Shown here: positions 1 through 11,520 of the stretch, one piece after another
Position numbering within the stretch: the stretch's first letter is position 1
How the letters are laid out: every line of letters begins with the position of its first letter
NCBI RefSeq assembly: GCF_040412425.1
Contig: NC_089781.1
Span: 48,910,727-48,974,726, forward strand
Direction: 5' to 3'
Length of the DNA stretch: 64,000 nucleotides
Source: Macrobrachium rosenbergii
Lineage: Eukaryota > Arthropoda > Malacostraca > Decapoda > Palaemonidae
Made by a program: the position numbers and the translations under genes
The notes under the pieces: generated by a model
What the model was told of the DNA's origin: nothing
The model's database searches: none
What the model saw: the letters and a program-made list of their open reading frames with translations, nothing else

Positions 1-561
1 ACTGATATCATTTATTGCTAAAGTAAACAGTGTGCCACTAAGGACGCTTCCTTGTGGAACATCATTTTCAAGTGGAAATGTACTTGACAATACAGCATCA
101 ATCCTCACTTGAAAAGTGCGATTTGTCAGAAAATTTTGGATAAACCTAGGTAAATATCCATGGATGCTGTTTTTATGTAACATATTTAATATTACATATC
201 TCCATACAGTATCATATGCCTTTTCAATGTCAAAAAAGACGGCGATAGTAATTTGTTTTCGTTCAAATCCTCTTCGTATTTGGTCTTTCAAGTTACACAG
301 AAATCCACTGTAGACCTGTTACATTGTGACCCAAATTGAGTGGGAGTCAAAATTTTATTTTCTCGAATGTGCCATGTTAGTCGAGCATTTACCATTTTCT
401 CTAGTAATTTGCATAAGCAACTTGTTAAATAAATTTGTCTGTAATTGTTTACATTACTAGGATCTTTTCCAGGTTTGGGGATAGGAATAATTATAGCTTT
501 ATGCCATTCATCAGGAAATAAATATCGAAGCCATACATGGTTATAAAACTCTAACAAGTAC
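1..561 (-). mobile_element. Non-LTR retrotransposon RT fragment (I/Jockey group)
   Basis: The minus strand encodes the fingers and palm of a LINE reverse transcriptase. Seen directly are IPIPKPGKDPSNVNNYR, then LTSCLCKLLEKMVNARL, then ENDVPQGSVLSG at the window edge. The segment is a near-identical copy of 28117-28672, where the same family is preserved with its RNase H. It is cut at the low end by the window and at the high end by a TIR-bearing repeat at 562, and it has frameshifts, so it is a dead fragment. Assignment to the I/Jockey group rests on the RNase H and three zinc knuckles of the longer copy and is an inference for this piece. Confidence 0.85.
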
Positions 562-815
562 AGTAAACCCCGGTATTCGTGGGGGATGCATACCATACCT
601 CCCCTGCGAATAGCTAAAACCTGCGAATACTTAGAACCCTTCTAAAACACTTAGAACTGCCTATTTTGACAGTTCAAACACACATTATGCACAAATGGTG
701 CCAAATAACTCAGCTCAACACTAAATGGATAATTACGTTAACACTTGATAATTCAACACTCAGTACTGAAGGTGCTCGCACAATGGAAATAAAAAATAAA
801 TCTGACGAGAAATAA
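562..815. repeat. Pogo/Tigger-like MITE remnant
   Basis: It starts at a TA followed by CAGTAAACCCCGGTATTCG, a pogo/Tigger-style terminal repeat. The first 110 bases are the reverse complement of the end of the 351-bp MITE at 38612-38962, sharing the 'cttagaactgcc..ttttga' stretch. The opposite terminal repeat is not found, so this is a one-ended remnant inserted into the LINE fragment. Confidence 0.6.
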
Positions 816-817
816 CA

Positions 818-1000
818 GTCTCATATTTACTTCTCCATATGTCATACTTATTTATACTACTCATGGCTTGATATGTCAATTGTCCTGGCTTACATTCGGA
901 GGGCTACCATTCATTTTAGGACAATTAACTCAGACTAGCCTATACATAATGACTCAATCCTGGGCATAGGCCAAACAAGTGTAACACACCGGCCTAGGTC
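818..1000. repeat. Dispersed repeat X, copy 1
   Basis: About 150 bases recur in inverted orientation at 11293-11445, where they interrupt a gypsy integrase frame. The shared stretch runs from the 'gtcatacttatttatacta' region to the 'ctcaatcctgggcat' region. No coding capacity is seen. At 11.3 kb it clearly lies inside another element, so it is a mobile or duplicated unit of unknown class. Confidence 0.55.
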
Positions 1001-1599
1001 AATAAGTCCCGGATTACTCTTAGCTTGGACTGGTACTTGACGTCGCTGACGGACGAATCTTCATTTTGTAGTTAGGGTTGAGGGAAATGCCGACTCCCGC
1101 GGGTTGTTTAATGCTTCTTAGTAGGTTACATGGTGTAAACAATTTAATCCTAATGTTCCTTCCACAGCTTTTAGAACTGGTTCTTACATAGGTACTTATA
1201 CTGGTTCCTGTAATACGAATGCCCTAGATTGTAATACAAAAAGTTCATTTAGGACAGCCATCTTGTGCCAAACAGCATGCAGTCCTTAGCCTAGGCTATG
1301 CTGTGCTCATGCCTAACTTAACTGTTACATTACACAGTTAGCCTGGCTTTTCATGCATAAGAGGTGGAATTGAAGTCAAGAACTTATAATTATGGAAGAA
1401 TATCACACATCTTAGCCTATGGTTGGTGGCACTGCAACCACATGCAAGCTCATCATGTTGCAACTTACGTAACATTACCATAACAACTCTCGGTAATTTG
1501 CTGTTACATTAAGGCAAAGATACACAAAAACACTATTAAGTGTTATGGCAACATGTACAACATAAACTAAGATATGTGCATACCTTTTACAAGGGAGAA
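1001..1599. other. No feature recognised
   Basis: AT-rich, non-coding on both strands, with no terminal repeats or splice-bounded exon that I can support. It separates repeat X from the 3' terminus of DIRS element A. Confidence 0.5.
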
Positions 1600-1925
1600 A
1601 AGGGATTTTGACAAAGGAAAATCTATTTCTGAGGAAGGTCCCGTGTCACCCGTGAAATTCCATTACAGCATGAATTTCTAGGTATAACCTTGCTAGATAT
1701 ACCAGAGAAAAAGAGCTTTCAGGAAAGCTGGGGTTACTACCCCCAGTCGAGCGTCTTCTAGGAAGACGTCGGTATAAGGAGGGGTGAGTGAATTACCACT
1801 ACCACGGAAACCTACTCGAAAGATCTCTCCTATCAAAATCCCGGAACAGAGCGGTGAGCCGTTACAGCCCCCACACCAAACACCCGCCAGGACGGCGACA
1901 CCAGCGCCACCTACCTCATTCCATG
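1600..1925 (-). repeat. 3' inverted terminal repeat of DIRS A
   Basis: Inverted copy of 9476-9767. Its outermost 40 bases (AGGGATTTTGACAAAGG onward) are not in the 5' repeat but are complemented in the internal complementary region at 2020-2056. This asymmetry is typical of DIRS termini. Confidence 0.85.
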
Positions 1926-2004
1926 CTAGCACTAACCCCAGACTTGGCATGTGCAAGAGGGGGGGGAGAGTACTAGGTGATTCAGGGAGGGTCACCGGGT
2001 GACA

Positions 2005-2090
2005 CGGGACCTTCCTCAGAAATAGATTTTTCCTTTGTCAAAATCCCTTTTCTGAGTCCAGTCCCGTGTCAGCCGGTGAAATCGTGATAG
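2005..2090 (-). repeat. Internal complementary region of DIRS A
   Basis: The first half (about 2010-2056) is the reverse complement of the 3' terminus at 1600-1645. The second half (about 2057-2090, beginning TTCTGAGTCCAGTCC) is the reverse complement of the 5' terminus near 9735-9767. The complements of both element ends are therefore directly abutted. In the DIRS model this region templates joining of the ends into a circular intermediate. Its place beside the 3' end fits the minus-strand gene order. Confidence 0.85.
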
Positions 2091-2639
2091 AGAATCATGC
2101 CAAGGCTGCAACTACCAGGAAAAAGAAATGGGGGGTAATCTGAAGAAAAGGCAAAAGTTTTACCAAAATAATTTTAATTAAGCAATCTCTTCCGTGTAGC
2201 AAGAATATTAAGACTAAGGCATACTAAATCTAAGGCACATCAAAACTTAATACTATGAAACGTGGGAGGTCCCCTGACACGACGGAGAAGAAGCCCCAAA
2301 AACCTTAAAATTACTTAAAGCAAGGTGAAACATGAAAAGCGCATAAAATAACTGCAAATATAACCTTAATACTATACACGTAAACTTAGGCTAAACACGT
2401 AAGAGACAAAATCAATGAGCATTAACATATACATATATCTGGGGTACGTGGAGCCAAATAAAAACTGTCCAGTACCCATAAGAAAAAACAATCATGGCAT
2501 GTCAGATTACACTTTTTCCATCAACAGGTACAAGAAACATCAATATGAGGAGCCAGGCAGTGAGGTATAATCAACCAGGAGAATAAGCAGAGAAGTAAAT
2601 GAGGCAGGCGGGCGGGGGGAAAGGAAAGGACAAGGATAT

Positions 2640-3700
2640 GATTAATTAAGGTGGGGAGATGACACTTCCCACAGCTATGGTAGAAAATTTCAGGGCTTTG
2701 AGCGATTTTTAAATAGTGGCGTTTAAACACTAGAGGTGATTTCCAACCCGTAAATTTAGATAACTCCGAAAAAGTCCATATTATGAAAGTAATTAATGGA
2801 AGTAGCAACTGCTCGAATGTCATGAACCTTGGGAACTGAATCTGGGTTGGCCTGTTTAATGAAATATAGAATTTGTTGTCTTATAGCATTTAGTGAAAGA
2901 GTACCACCTTTCTCCCCTGATAAAAAGAGGACCCGACTTACTCTGTGGAGTTCTTAAAAGGTAAGATTTAAGTGTATAAACTGGACATAAAGACTGGTCT
3001 TGAGGAAGGGGCACCACTTTCCAAGGAGACCACCTGTCCTGTGGGTCTTCGTTCTTAGCTAAAAATCTAGGGTCAGGGAAAGGAGGACCTCTCCAGACGG
3101 GAGGAAGTTCACATAATTATCACCTCTAGTGAGAGCCGACAGCTCTGAGATTCTAGCACCTGAAGCCAAGCTAATCAAAAATAAAGTCTTCCTTAACAGA
3201 TCCTGATAAGAGCAATGAAAGTTATCCATCTCTGATGCTAACTTGAGGACGTCATTGAGAAACCACGTAACAGACTGTGGGCGTGATACTGGTCTCAGAC
3301 GCAATTTGCTCTGGGGATAGATGAAAAGTAGGAATCTGTAAGGTCGATTTTAAAGCCGTAAAGAAATACTTTCTTTAATGCTGACTTGACTGTGGTAATA
3401 GTGGCCGGAGCAAGGCCTTTCTCAAACAATGATCTAAAGAAGGAAACTCCTAAATTAGCTGTCATGATTTTGGCTTCAGATGCTTTTAGGAAGGAGGCTA
3501 ATTTTTGACTGCTGAGTCATACTGTCTAATAGTAGAATCTCTTTTATCTGATTCTAAAAACAGAGTGTTGACAGGGTCAATGTTCGCTCCTTTTTTGGGC
3601 TGCGAATTTTATAAAGTCCATAAAACTAGGGCATTCTGAATTCTTGAGGAAGCTGACACAGTCTTGGTTTGTACTGTCTGAGTCAGAATGGGCTTGGGAA
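2640..3700 (-). pseudogene. DIRS A tyrosine recombinase, frameshifted
   Basis: The tyrosine recombinase that would integrate the circular cDNA. Visible in order on the minus strand: DCVSFLKNSECPSFMDF at the N-terminus (about 3600-3660), WFLNDVLKLASE, LASGARISELSAL with the first catalytic Arg (about 3130-3170), and near the end GWKSPLVFKRHYLK with the catalytic Tyr (about 2715-2755). Reading frame is lost between these blocks, so the protein is not made. Its N-terminal frame overlaps the end of the RT-RNase H frame. The catalytic blocks match the better preserved copy in element C. Confidence 0.85.
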
Positions 3701-5450
3701 TCCGAAGACTCCGTAATCCCAGTTCCTGAAGAAGAGGGAACCAATTGCTCTTCGGCCAATAGGGGCTACTAGGGCTAATTGACCTTTGAATGTCCTGAGT
3801 TTGTGTAAAACTTTCAGCAGTAAATTTATTGGGGGAAAGATAAATCTTCTCCCAATTGTTCCAATCTACTGTCATTGCGTCTATGGCGTACGCCTGAGGG
3901 TCCAGGTTGGGGGCCACATAACAGGGGAGCTTGAAGTTGCTCTCCGTTGCGAACAGATCCACTTGGAGGCCCGGAACCCGGCGGCAAATCCATTTGAAAG
4001 ATTCCACGTCCAGGGACCACTCCGTCTCCAACGGAGTAGTCCTGGACAGGGAATCCGCCACCACGTTCCGTACCCCCGCTAGGTGGGTGGCTGACAGGTG
4101 CCAGCCGTGCTTGTTCGCCAGGGAGAAGATAGCAACCATTACTTGGTTTACTCGGCCTGATTTGGAGCCGCCCTGTTGATGCAATGAACTACCACTGCGC
4201 TGTCAATACCAACCTGATATGAATCCGGTTGGGGGGGCGGATTTTCTTCAGAGTTAGAAAGACCGCCATAGCTTCCAGGGTATTTATATGGAACTGCTGA
4301 AACATTGTGGACCACGTTCCTTGTACTTTTTGTTTTGGTGAATATCCCCCCCAGCCGCTTAGGGAAGCGTCTGTGTGAACAACTAGTGCCGGAGGGGGAA
4401 ATTGAAGCGGAACTGTATTGGACAGGCCTCTGACCGAGGTCCAAGGTCGCAATCTTGTCTTTAAGATTTGAGGAATAGAGGAGACCTTGTCTCTGAGCTT
4501 GACATTGGCTCGACTCCGCCACACTCTGTTTATGTCTTTTAATTTCGCTTTTAATAGCAGGTCTGTCACTGAGGCAAACTGAAGAGATCCAAGGACCCTT
4601 TCTTGGGACCGGCGGGATGCTGATGGATTTTTGAGGAATCTCCTGGTGAGAGATGCTATCTCTTTCCTCTTGGGAGGCGGAAGGGACAGCGTGTGAGATG
4701 ACAGATCCCACTGGAGACCCAACCACTGAAACCGGGACTCCGGAGTCAGGCGGGACTTCTCTCTGTTCAGTTGAAAACCTAGCGACTCCAGGAAATTGAT
4801 GACTATGGACGTAGCTTTCTGACACTCCGGAACTGTTGGTGCCCAAATTATCCAATCGTCCAAATATGCTGCTAGGGATATCCCTCGAGACCGGAGTTGT
4901 TGTACTACCGTGTCCGCCAGCTTTGTGAATATCCTGGGCGCAATGTTCAGACCGAAGGGCATGACCCTGAAGGAGTAGGCTTGATTCCCGAGTCTGAAAC
5001 CGAGGAACTGAGAGAAGTTCCGCGCAACCGGGGACGTGATAATAAGCGTCTGAAAGATCGATAGAGGTGGTGACGGCTCCACGCAGAAGTAGAGTCCGTG
5101 CCAAGCTACCGTAAGCATGCGAAATTTGTCGCATTTTATGTAGAGATTTAGACGCGACAGATCCAGGATCACTCTTTGCTGATCGGAGTCTTTTTGGGAA
5201 CAGTGAATAACCTGCCTTGAAACTTTAGGTGCCTTACTTTCTTTATTGCTCGTTTGTTGAGCAATTCTGTCACGTAATCCTTTAGGATTGATGTGGGTGG
5301 CTGGTAAAACCTGGTTAGAGGAGGAGGTTTTTGATCCAGCTCCATCCTAGTCCTTTGGACACAATGCTGTGTGCCCAAGGGCTGAAGGTCCATTGGTCCC
5401 TGAACCAAAACAGGCGACCGCCTACCTGTGTTCTCTCAGTGGGAGGGAGT
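3610..5450 (-). pseudogene. DIRS A reverse transcriptase-RNase H, frameshifted
   Basis: The RT copies the element's RNA and the RNase H removes it. Visible: NLYIKCDKFRML, GFRLGNQAYSFRVMPFGLN, the catalytic YLDDW box (about 4860), WLGLQWDLSSHTLSLPPPKR, then RNase H blocks HTDASLSGWGG (about 4350), LEAMAVFLTL and the late NVVADSLSR. The DIRS-specific C-terminal segment GLQVDLFATESNFKLPCY follows. A frameshift near 5050-5130 separates TSIDLSDAYYHVP from the palm, and another near 4190 splits RNase H. The gene is inactive. Confidence 0.88.
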
Positions 5451-7457
5451 GGGTTTATTCCCCTACCACGTCCAGGTCTTCCCCTTGGGGTGGTGTTGGG
5501 CTTCCCTCTATGAGGGGCTTTGCCTCTTCCCCCTTGCAACCCTATTAAGGCCGTGAAAGTAACCACGGCCTCATATGTGGGGTTGTACGCCGTGAGGCCA
5601 CATAGGAGGGTGCAGCTGGTTGGACCAGCACATACTGTTGGGGGTGAGCCTTGGAAGTGGAAGGCTGCGCTACTGCCGAGACCGGGACGGCTTGGACTAC
5701 CGCCTGATGGTGGGGCCTCTTATGCCTCCTGAAGCGTTTACCTCCTCTCGATTGGGGGCGGCCGATTCTGGGGTCTTACGCTTATAGGCCGAAATGCCCC
5801 AGCGAGAACGAAGACTCTGGTTGGCCGCTGTAGCCCATCGGCCATAACATTCGTGACCTCCTCTTCAGGGAAGAGGTTAGGTCCCCAGATCGAGCTTTTC
5901 ACGAGCTTGTTAGGCTCGTGGCGGATAGTCGCATCGGCAAAGATGAACTTCCTACATTCCAGTCTGGCCATGATAAATTCAAATAAGTCAGACTGGAAGC
6001 CTGCCAGCAAGGATTTAGCCAAAACTTGGAAGAAAGGCTCTGTCCGAGCAGGAGACGGCAGTAGCTTCCGTGAGGCACACGGAGTTCAAGGACCGGGCTA
6101 ATCTTAACCCGAGCATCAAACTCCGCTTTCAAAAGAGCTTCCGGCAGCTTGGGGAGCTGCTCACTGGTCGTGTGGAAGCGCAGAAGGGGTCCAGCTTCCC
6201 GACCGTGAAAGTGGACGGGCGTCTAACCAGAACTCATTACTTCCTGGGAATACCAGGGAAGTAGGGTCTGTCTCCCTTAGCTGTGGTAACGGATTACCAT
6301 CGAAATTCACGCTCGGCCGTAGCCAGAGCGACTTTGTCCAAGCAAGGGGTGGGTAGGTTGTCTCCCAGGGCGAACATAGTAAAGTTGCCCTTGAAAGGAG
6401 TCAACTTCGTATTGTCTGCCTGCCACTCCGTCCAGAGTGCGCAGAAGAGCCGACTGAGCTTGGTCCCTAGGGACGATGACAGTCTCCCTAGGAACCTTGT
6501 CTGACCGAATCCAAGCTTCCTCCGTAAAGCCTCACGAAGCCTGGGTAAGGGGGCAGGAGATCGGGGGAAGAACTCCAATTCCTCCAACCGTCTCGTGCCA
6601 AGACCATCAAGTGTCAGCTTGCCATCATGTTGGATGGCCCGGTGCGAATCGCCAAGGGTTACCGACATCGAACGGCGGAGGTCCGTGAGTGTCGGGGATA
6701 ACATACTGTGGTTCGGCCAGGGTGGTGAGCCATTCCCGCCAGTATGTTATCATGACTGGCCAACTTCTCGGAGATTTTGTTAAATCTCGAATCTAGGTCC
6801 TCTGTAAAATCGCTTATAGAGCTGATTGGCAAAGGCCTCTGTTTTCAAAGCAGGTTGGCGAGGAGGGCTTGGTTTTGCAGCCCTCTTACTCACACCTTTG
6901 CTGGAGGAACCAGACTTGCTCCCCGGAGGCTACAGGTCCTGAAACCTTAGCCTTCGACGGGGAAGGGCGTGCCTTCTTGGAAGTCGAGGACTTGTAGCCC
7001 TTCGCCTTCCATGAAGTCTTCAACTTCAACTTGGGGATAGCAGATGGAGCTCTATCACCCAAGGAGGAAGACTTCACAAAACCTGCGAAAAGAAGATATG
7101 GATGAAGCAGGGAGTCAAATAAAGGGGGCCCGCCCCAACAACCTCACTTACCTCACCACTTACCACCTGGTCCTGCTCTATGTTCATCGGTTCCAGGTTA
7201 AGATCCATGGCGGCTACATCCTCCGAGACCTCAGCGTAGAGGATATCCGCTGGTGGCTGGGTCTCATCCCGGTTTGCTGGATGATAGGGGTGGCAAGGTC
7301 TTCAGGCACTGCGGCCGCCACCCACGTGCGCCGGGTAGAGCAAGTCCTCAACCTGGCGTCGAGGACGTAGGGCTTCCCGGACAGGAACGTTCCTGCCAAA
7401 CCCAGCCACCCAGGCCCGGAGGGATTCCAAGGCAGACTTCTTGGAAGCTTCGTCCGC
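5450..7457 (-). pseudogene. DIRS A gag main exon, frameshifted
   Basis: Homologous to the 690-residue gag exon of element C. Recognisable blocks: MAKSLLAGFQSDLFEFIMAR, CRKFIFADATIRHEPNKLVK (about 5850-5960), GTRRLEELEFFP, TPFKGNFTMFALGDNLPTPC (about 6340-6420), and near the acceptor a VAGFGRNVP-type block. The C-terminal part is Gly/Arg rich (GRPGRGRGINP), which may bind RNA. Multiple frameshifts break it. The start at 7457 is set by a TTTTCTTACAG acceptor in the same place as in elements B and C. Confidence 0.75.
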
Positions 7458-7573
7458 CTGTAAGAAAACCAACAATTAGCTAAGAACGAAAACCATTCCG
7501 GAACCTCATAAACAATATACAATATACAATATGAGGAGCATAAAGCAGGAGTAATGTAAAGACTGTCACTTAC
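7458..7573 (-). other. Conserved intron in DIRS A gag (116 nt)
   Basis: On the minus strand the donor is GAGTCG|GTAAGT and the acceptor TTTTCTTACAG|GCGGAC. Elements B (132 nt) and C (119 nt) have an intron at exactly the same codon boundary, after a QDES/LDES motif. Intron sequences differ more than the exons. This is sequence-based prediction; no transcript evidence is available here. Confidence 0.7.
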
Positions 7574-7742
7574 CGACTCATCCTGGACAGTTGTGCAGAG
7601 AGCGAAGCAAACCTCACAACCATCAGGGTGCCAGACAACCAGGTCATCCAGTCGGACCGCACAACCAGCGTGGGTCCGGCAAACTACGTGACCGTAAGGT
7701 TGTTGGAGGAGGCGGTGCACCCGGCTCCTCACAGCGAACAGT
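7574..7742 (-). pseudogene. DIRS A gag Cys/His-rich exon, 2-nt deletion
   Basis: Equivalent to the 171-nt exon of B and C but 169 nt long, so its frame is broken. It encodes HVVCRTHAGCAVRLDDLVVW and DGCEVCFAL. A CTTACAG acceptor-like sequence precedes it at 7743-7749, so a further upstream exon is likely. The clustered Cys and His look zinc binding. Confidence 0.7.
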
Positions 7743-9475
7743 CTGTAAGTAGAAAAGTACATGAACCTCCCACCTAAGCAAACTAAAGCTGGCGAGGCCG
7801 GGAAACTTCGACTACAACCGAATACTCCGGCGGAGAAGAACTCCTTATCATAAACTGGGCCAATAAGCTCTAAATTACATAGAGTGGAAGGTAAGGTTTT
7901 CCAGACCCGGAATGATTTCGGGGAATGAAGGAAAGAGAGACCAGGAACTAACCATAAGGGCTGCCAGTAAAATAACTAATCCCCGGTATAGGACCGGACT
8001 CACGTATATAATATATAATGAATTAAGGAGAGTACTCCTGTAGATAAACAGACTTATCTAAAAACAATAACAAAATAATAACAGTAACAAAGTGATGGTA
8101 AGAACTCAAGAGGACGGAAGGATCCGCTCCTCTATAAAATGAAAAAACCTTCCGCCCTTACTTCCCGCCGGAGAAACAAGACGGGTAAAATGCTCGTATG
8201 TTCATAACATAGGCTGAAGCAATATATATATTACCGTATCAACGAATCTGACGGGAGACGAGAGGAATGGATAGTGACTCGAACATCGTTCGAGTAAACA
8301 AACCACCAACCCCAATACAGCGATGCTAGGGACGATATGGGAGGAGCGAATCCCTCAACCGACAGGAGAAGTCCCTGAACTCGGAGAAAACGCCATCTAG
8401 CGTCACACCCCCATAGTAGAGCAAGGCTGGAGAGAGGAGGAGGGGGAGGAGGAGTAGGCTACCAGGAAGGAACAGGAGACGGGGAGAAGCTCACCCGCTC
8501 AACTGCACCATACCTCCCAGACAATGAATCTTGGAAGGGTAATACGACTGGAAGCAACGCAACAAAGCCCGACTCCTACCTAGGCGAAGCCTAATATGGA
8601 CCTAACCTAATATAGGCTAGGAAAAGGAGGGAAGAAGGGAGGAGGAAGCAACAGGGAGAGAAATTTTGTGCCGAGAACCAACCGGGATCGAAATGGCGGG
8701 CAAGGGGGCGACTAGCCTGGAGGAAACACATCCCAAGAACTCGATTCCCCCAATGGAGGAAGAGAACTAAGGGGCTCACTCTGCCCACCAAAAACGATCC
8801 CGGAGGAAACAGCAACAAAACTCCTCAACCTGAACTCCCACCCAGGGCAAGGGGATGGAAGCAAACAAGCCTACTCCACAAAATAACCATCACTCATAAA
8901 AAACTAAAATGTGCTCAACAGAGAGCGTTAGCCTACCACGGGAAGCGGTTAGATCTGAGGCTGCCGCCACCACCGAGGTAAACCACCCAATAAAATAATA
9001 AAAATAAAACTAAAAGAGAGCACCATCTTCAAGCAAAAATTAATTAGCCTAGTAAGACCAAAAATAAACAGGAACCCAACCTGGAGGGGGTACCTAGACG
9101 GGCATCACTCCCACAAAGGCCCAGTAGGCCAATTGAACGTAATTCATAAGGGGGAGCCACCGCAAGGAACCACCAGGAAGGGAACCAAGGGGCAAAATCT
9201 ATCTATAACGACGAGGAGACAACTCCAACTGAAAAGAACAGAAGGAGTCTTGACGACATGGCTGGCGGGGGACGCTTGGCGACATAATAAGATCTCAATA
9301 TTTATGAAAATACGAGACCGTAACAGCCAAAAAATAGAACAAAACCCCACAAGAAGATGGTACTTAACTTGAAATGGTAAAGCTGCTCGACGCCATCGAA
9401 CTGAAAAGCAGAAAATTCCAAAATAATGGAGACGAGCACACAAAAGAAACAAGCGATTTCACGTGCTAGAAAATG
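7743..9475 (-). other. 5' leader of DIRS A
   Basis: Lies between the 5' inverted terminal repeat and the first recognised gag exon. No coherent coding frame is shared with B or C that I can support, although an upstream non-coding or short coding exon is implied by the splice acceptor at 7743. It is G/A rich and purine tracts are common. Confidence 0.5.
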
Positions 9476-9767
9476 GAATGAGGTAGGTGGCGCTGGTGTC
9501 GCCGTCCTGGCGGGTGTTTGGTGTGGGGCTGTAACGGCTCACCGCTCTGTTCGGGGATTTTGATAGGAGAGATCTTTCGAGTAGGTTTCCGTGGTAGTGG
9601 TAATTCACTCACCCCTCCTTAAACCGCGTCTTCCTAGAAGACGCTCGACTGGGGGTAGTAACCCCAGCTTTCCTGAAAGCTCTTTTTCTCTGGTATATCT
9701 AGCAAGGTTATACCTAGAAATTCGTGCTGTAATGGAATTTCACCGGCTGACACGACTGGACTCAGAA
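9476..9767 (-). repeat. 5' inverted terminal repeat of DIRS A
   Basis: Inverted copy of 1640-1925, ending CACGACTGGACTCAGAAA. The last 33 bases are complemented by the second half of the internal complementary region at about 2057-2090, which fixes this end to within a few bases. Confidence 0.85.
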
Positions 9768-9972
9768 ATATGGCATTTCAAATGAAAATAAGGGGAACTA
9801 CATCCCTTTCCCCTCTGAAGTCGCCAAACACGTCTTGAACAGTGCGAGTTGAGCTTACGCAACTACACACTTGGTTGAAATTACACACTTACGTACTCAC
9901 ACTCGATCATAGACAATCTCAATTTCGAGTGGTTAAGTCAACTTATTGATAAGATGAAAACCAATTCGTTTT

Positions 9973-10034
9973 TCCAGTCCTCCAATTATGAAGGGTATTG
10001 TCATTAATTCAAAAGAAGGATTTCCATCATTACA
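9973..10034. repeat. 62-bp direct repeat, copy 1
   Basis: The block beginning CCAGTCCTCCAATTATGAAG recurs in the same orientation at 11460-11520, 1.49 kb away, with a few substitutions. The pair brackets the gypsy integrase remnant, so it may be the surviving ends of its LTRs or a duplication made on insertion. The sequence does not decide between these. Confidence 0.6.
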
Positions 10035-10045
10035 TCACTTTACCC

Positions 10046-10760
10046 CTACGGAAATTGGTTTTCATTTATCAAGGACAACCAATCCCTTAAATTACAAAAT
10101 ATGGGGTAGACTATAAATCTAACAATAACAAGTCCTGCAAAATGTGAATACTTCCTATCTCTCAACCAGAGATATAAACTGCAATATTTAATCAGTAATA
10201 AGGTCTGCTAACAGACATATAGAGCAAGTTGTGGGACGCCACCCTTAAGGCGCGTTTCTACCTAACCATCCTAATAACTTTACCAGGCTAAACACTTATG
10301 TAAGAGTGATCTTAAATTCAGTTAAGATCTAGTCACGCCTCATTAGGGGTATAATCACTTATGATCATTTTTCTCACAACACTCGCTTACATCGTCATGC
10401 AGGTTCATTCACTCAACAACCATAAGCAGGAACAACTTTCCTTTGAAGATAATATACCTCTTAAAGCATCCTAATGACTAACTTACACATCAGTCACATA
10501 ACTTGAACAACTCAACCAGAGTTTGTAAAGCTTTTGGACGGGTTACTCTTCATACAAAACTCAACTGAGTACAAGTTCCCTGTACACAAAACATGCAGTG
10601 TCATTATCAGATCTATGACCTAAGAATACAATATACAAGAATACATTTGGAAGTTAATACAACGGTTATATATAAAAATTGTCTAAAGCATGCAAATACA
10701 AAAATACTCCTCACAGAAAATACAAAAATACACAATGCATTATATAAAAAAAATACAATG
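10046..10760. other. Non-coding, possible degenerate LTR
   Basis: AT-rich with no supported ORF. It lies directly downstream (minus strand) of the gypsy integrase stop, where a 3' LTR would sit, but no matching second LTR is present in the window to prove this. Confidence 0.3.
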
Positions 10761-10763
10761 ATT

Positions 10764-11292
10764 TCACATTTCTTCGATTAACCTAGTGGGAGGAACAATA
10801 CCACTAGCACCTCTGGTTTGCACTCTTTCATTCACTACATCAGGAGTGATATCGTCCATTTCCTGCATTTTTACTAACCACTGTTCTTGTCCTATAAAGG
10901 GTTTCACCTTGTCAGCAGCACGTTCAATTATGGTTTGGTCAAACATGTTTTTCAACTCATATTTCGCACCATCTCTAAACACTTTGGTTACTACATATGG
11001 ACCACACCACCTGTGGTTTAGTTTCTTACTAGTGCTAGGAATCACATTTTCATTTTTAACCCATACAAGAGTGTTTTCATCCACTTTCTCATTTTCCTCT
11101 TTTGATTGGCTATTGCACGATACTTGCTGGCCATCTCTCTATGAGTTTTCTGTATTATCTCATGCGCCTTTGCAATGGCAGAGTCTTCTACATCATCAGT
11201 AATTGTGGGTAACACACTAGTCACTTGTCTGGGTGCTCTATGAGAGAAAAATACATAGTGAGGTTGTTCACCAAGAGTGGTATGAACAGTAG
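10764..11292 (-). pseudogene. Ty3/gypsy integrase C-terminal fragment
   Basis: The minus strand reads from the end of the integrase core (INSTVHTTLGEQPHYVFF, then HRAPRQVTSVLP) through a Lys/Arg-rich stretch to a GPY-type module (WCGPYVVTKVFRDGAKYEL) and the tail KPFIGQEQWL. Integrase inserts LTR-retrotransposon cDNA. The catalytic core upstream is missing because repeat X begins at about 11293. One frame change near 11080 separates the two halves. It is a different family from the LTR element at 40.6-48.8 kb, as its integrase tail differs in sequence. Confidence 0.75.
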
Positions 11293-11445
11293 AATTGATG
11301 CCCAGGATTGAGTCGTTATGTATAGGCTAGTCTGAGTTAATTGTCCTAAAATGAATGGTAGCCTCCGAATGTAAGCCAGGACAATTGACATATCAAGCCA
11401 TGAGTAGTATAAATAAGTATGACATATGGAGAAGTAAATATGACA
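11293..11445. repeat. Dispersed repeat X, copy 2
   Basis: Inverted relative to 818-1000. It interrupts the gypsy integrase frame right after the INSTVH block. A short T tract separates it from the 62-bp direct repeat at 11460. Confidence 0.55.
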
Positions 11446-11459
11446 CTTTTTTTTTTTTT

Positions 11460-11520
11460 CCAGTCCACCAATTATGAAGGGTATTGTCATTAATTCAATA
11501 GAAGGATTTCCATCATTACA
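11460..11520. repeat. 62-bp direct repeat, copy 2
   Basis: Same orientation as 9973-10034; see that entry. Differences include CCACC for CCTCC and AATAGAAGG for AAAAGAAGG. Confidence 0.6.

Larger units (their letters stand above)
1600..9767 (-). mobile_element. DIRS-type retrotransposon A (degenerate)
   Basis: An 8.2 kb tyrosine-recombinase retrotransposon read on the minus strand: 5' inverted terminal repeat at 9476-9767, leader, gag exons, RT-RNase H, recombinase, internal complementary region at 2005-2090, and 3' inverted terminal repeat at 1600-1925. The two termini are about 300-base inverted copies; for example the stem around 'tttcaggaaagctggggtt' at about 1717-1735 pairs with 9662-9680. 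No target-site duplication is visible, as expected for this order. All three genes carry frameshifts, so it is non-autonomous now. It belongs to the same family as elements B and C in this window. Confidence 0.9.

Noticed and set aside
1693..2002. Frames of 60-100 codons in the DIRS terminal repeats
   Set aside because: They occur on both strands of an inverted repeat and are not kept in the other copies.
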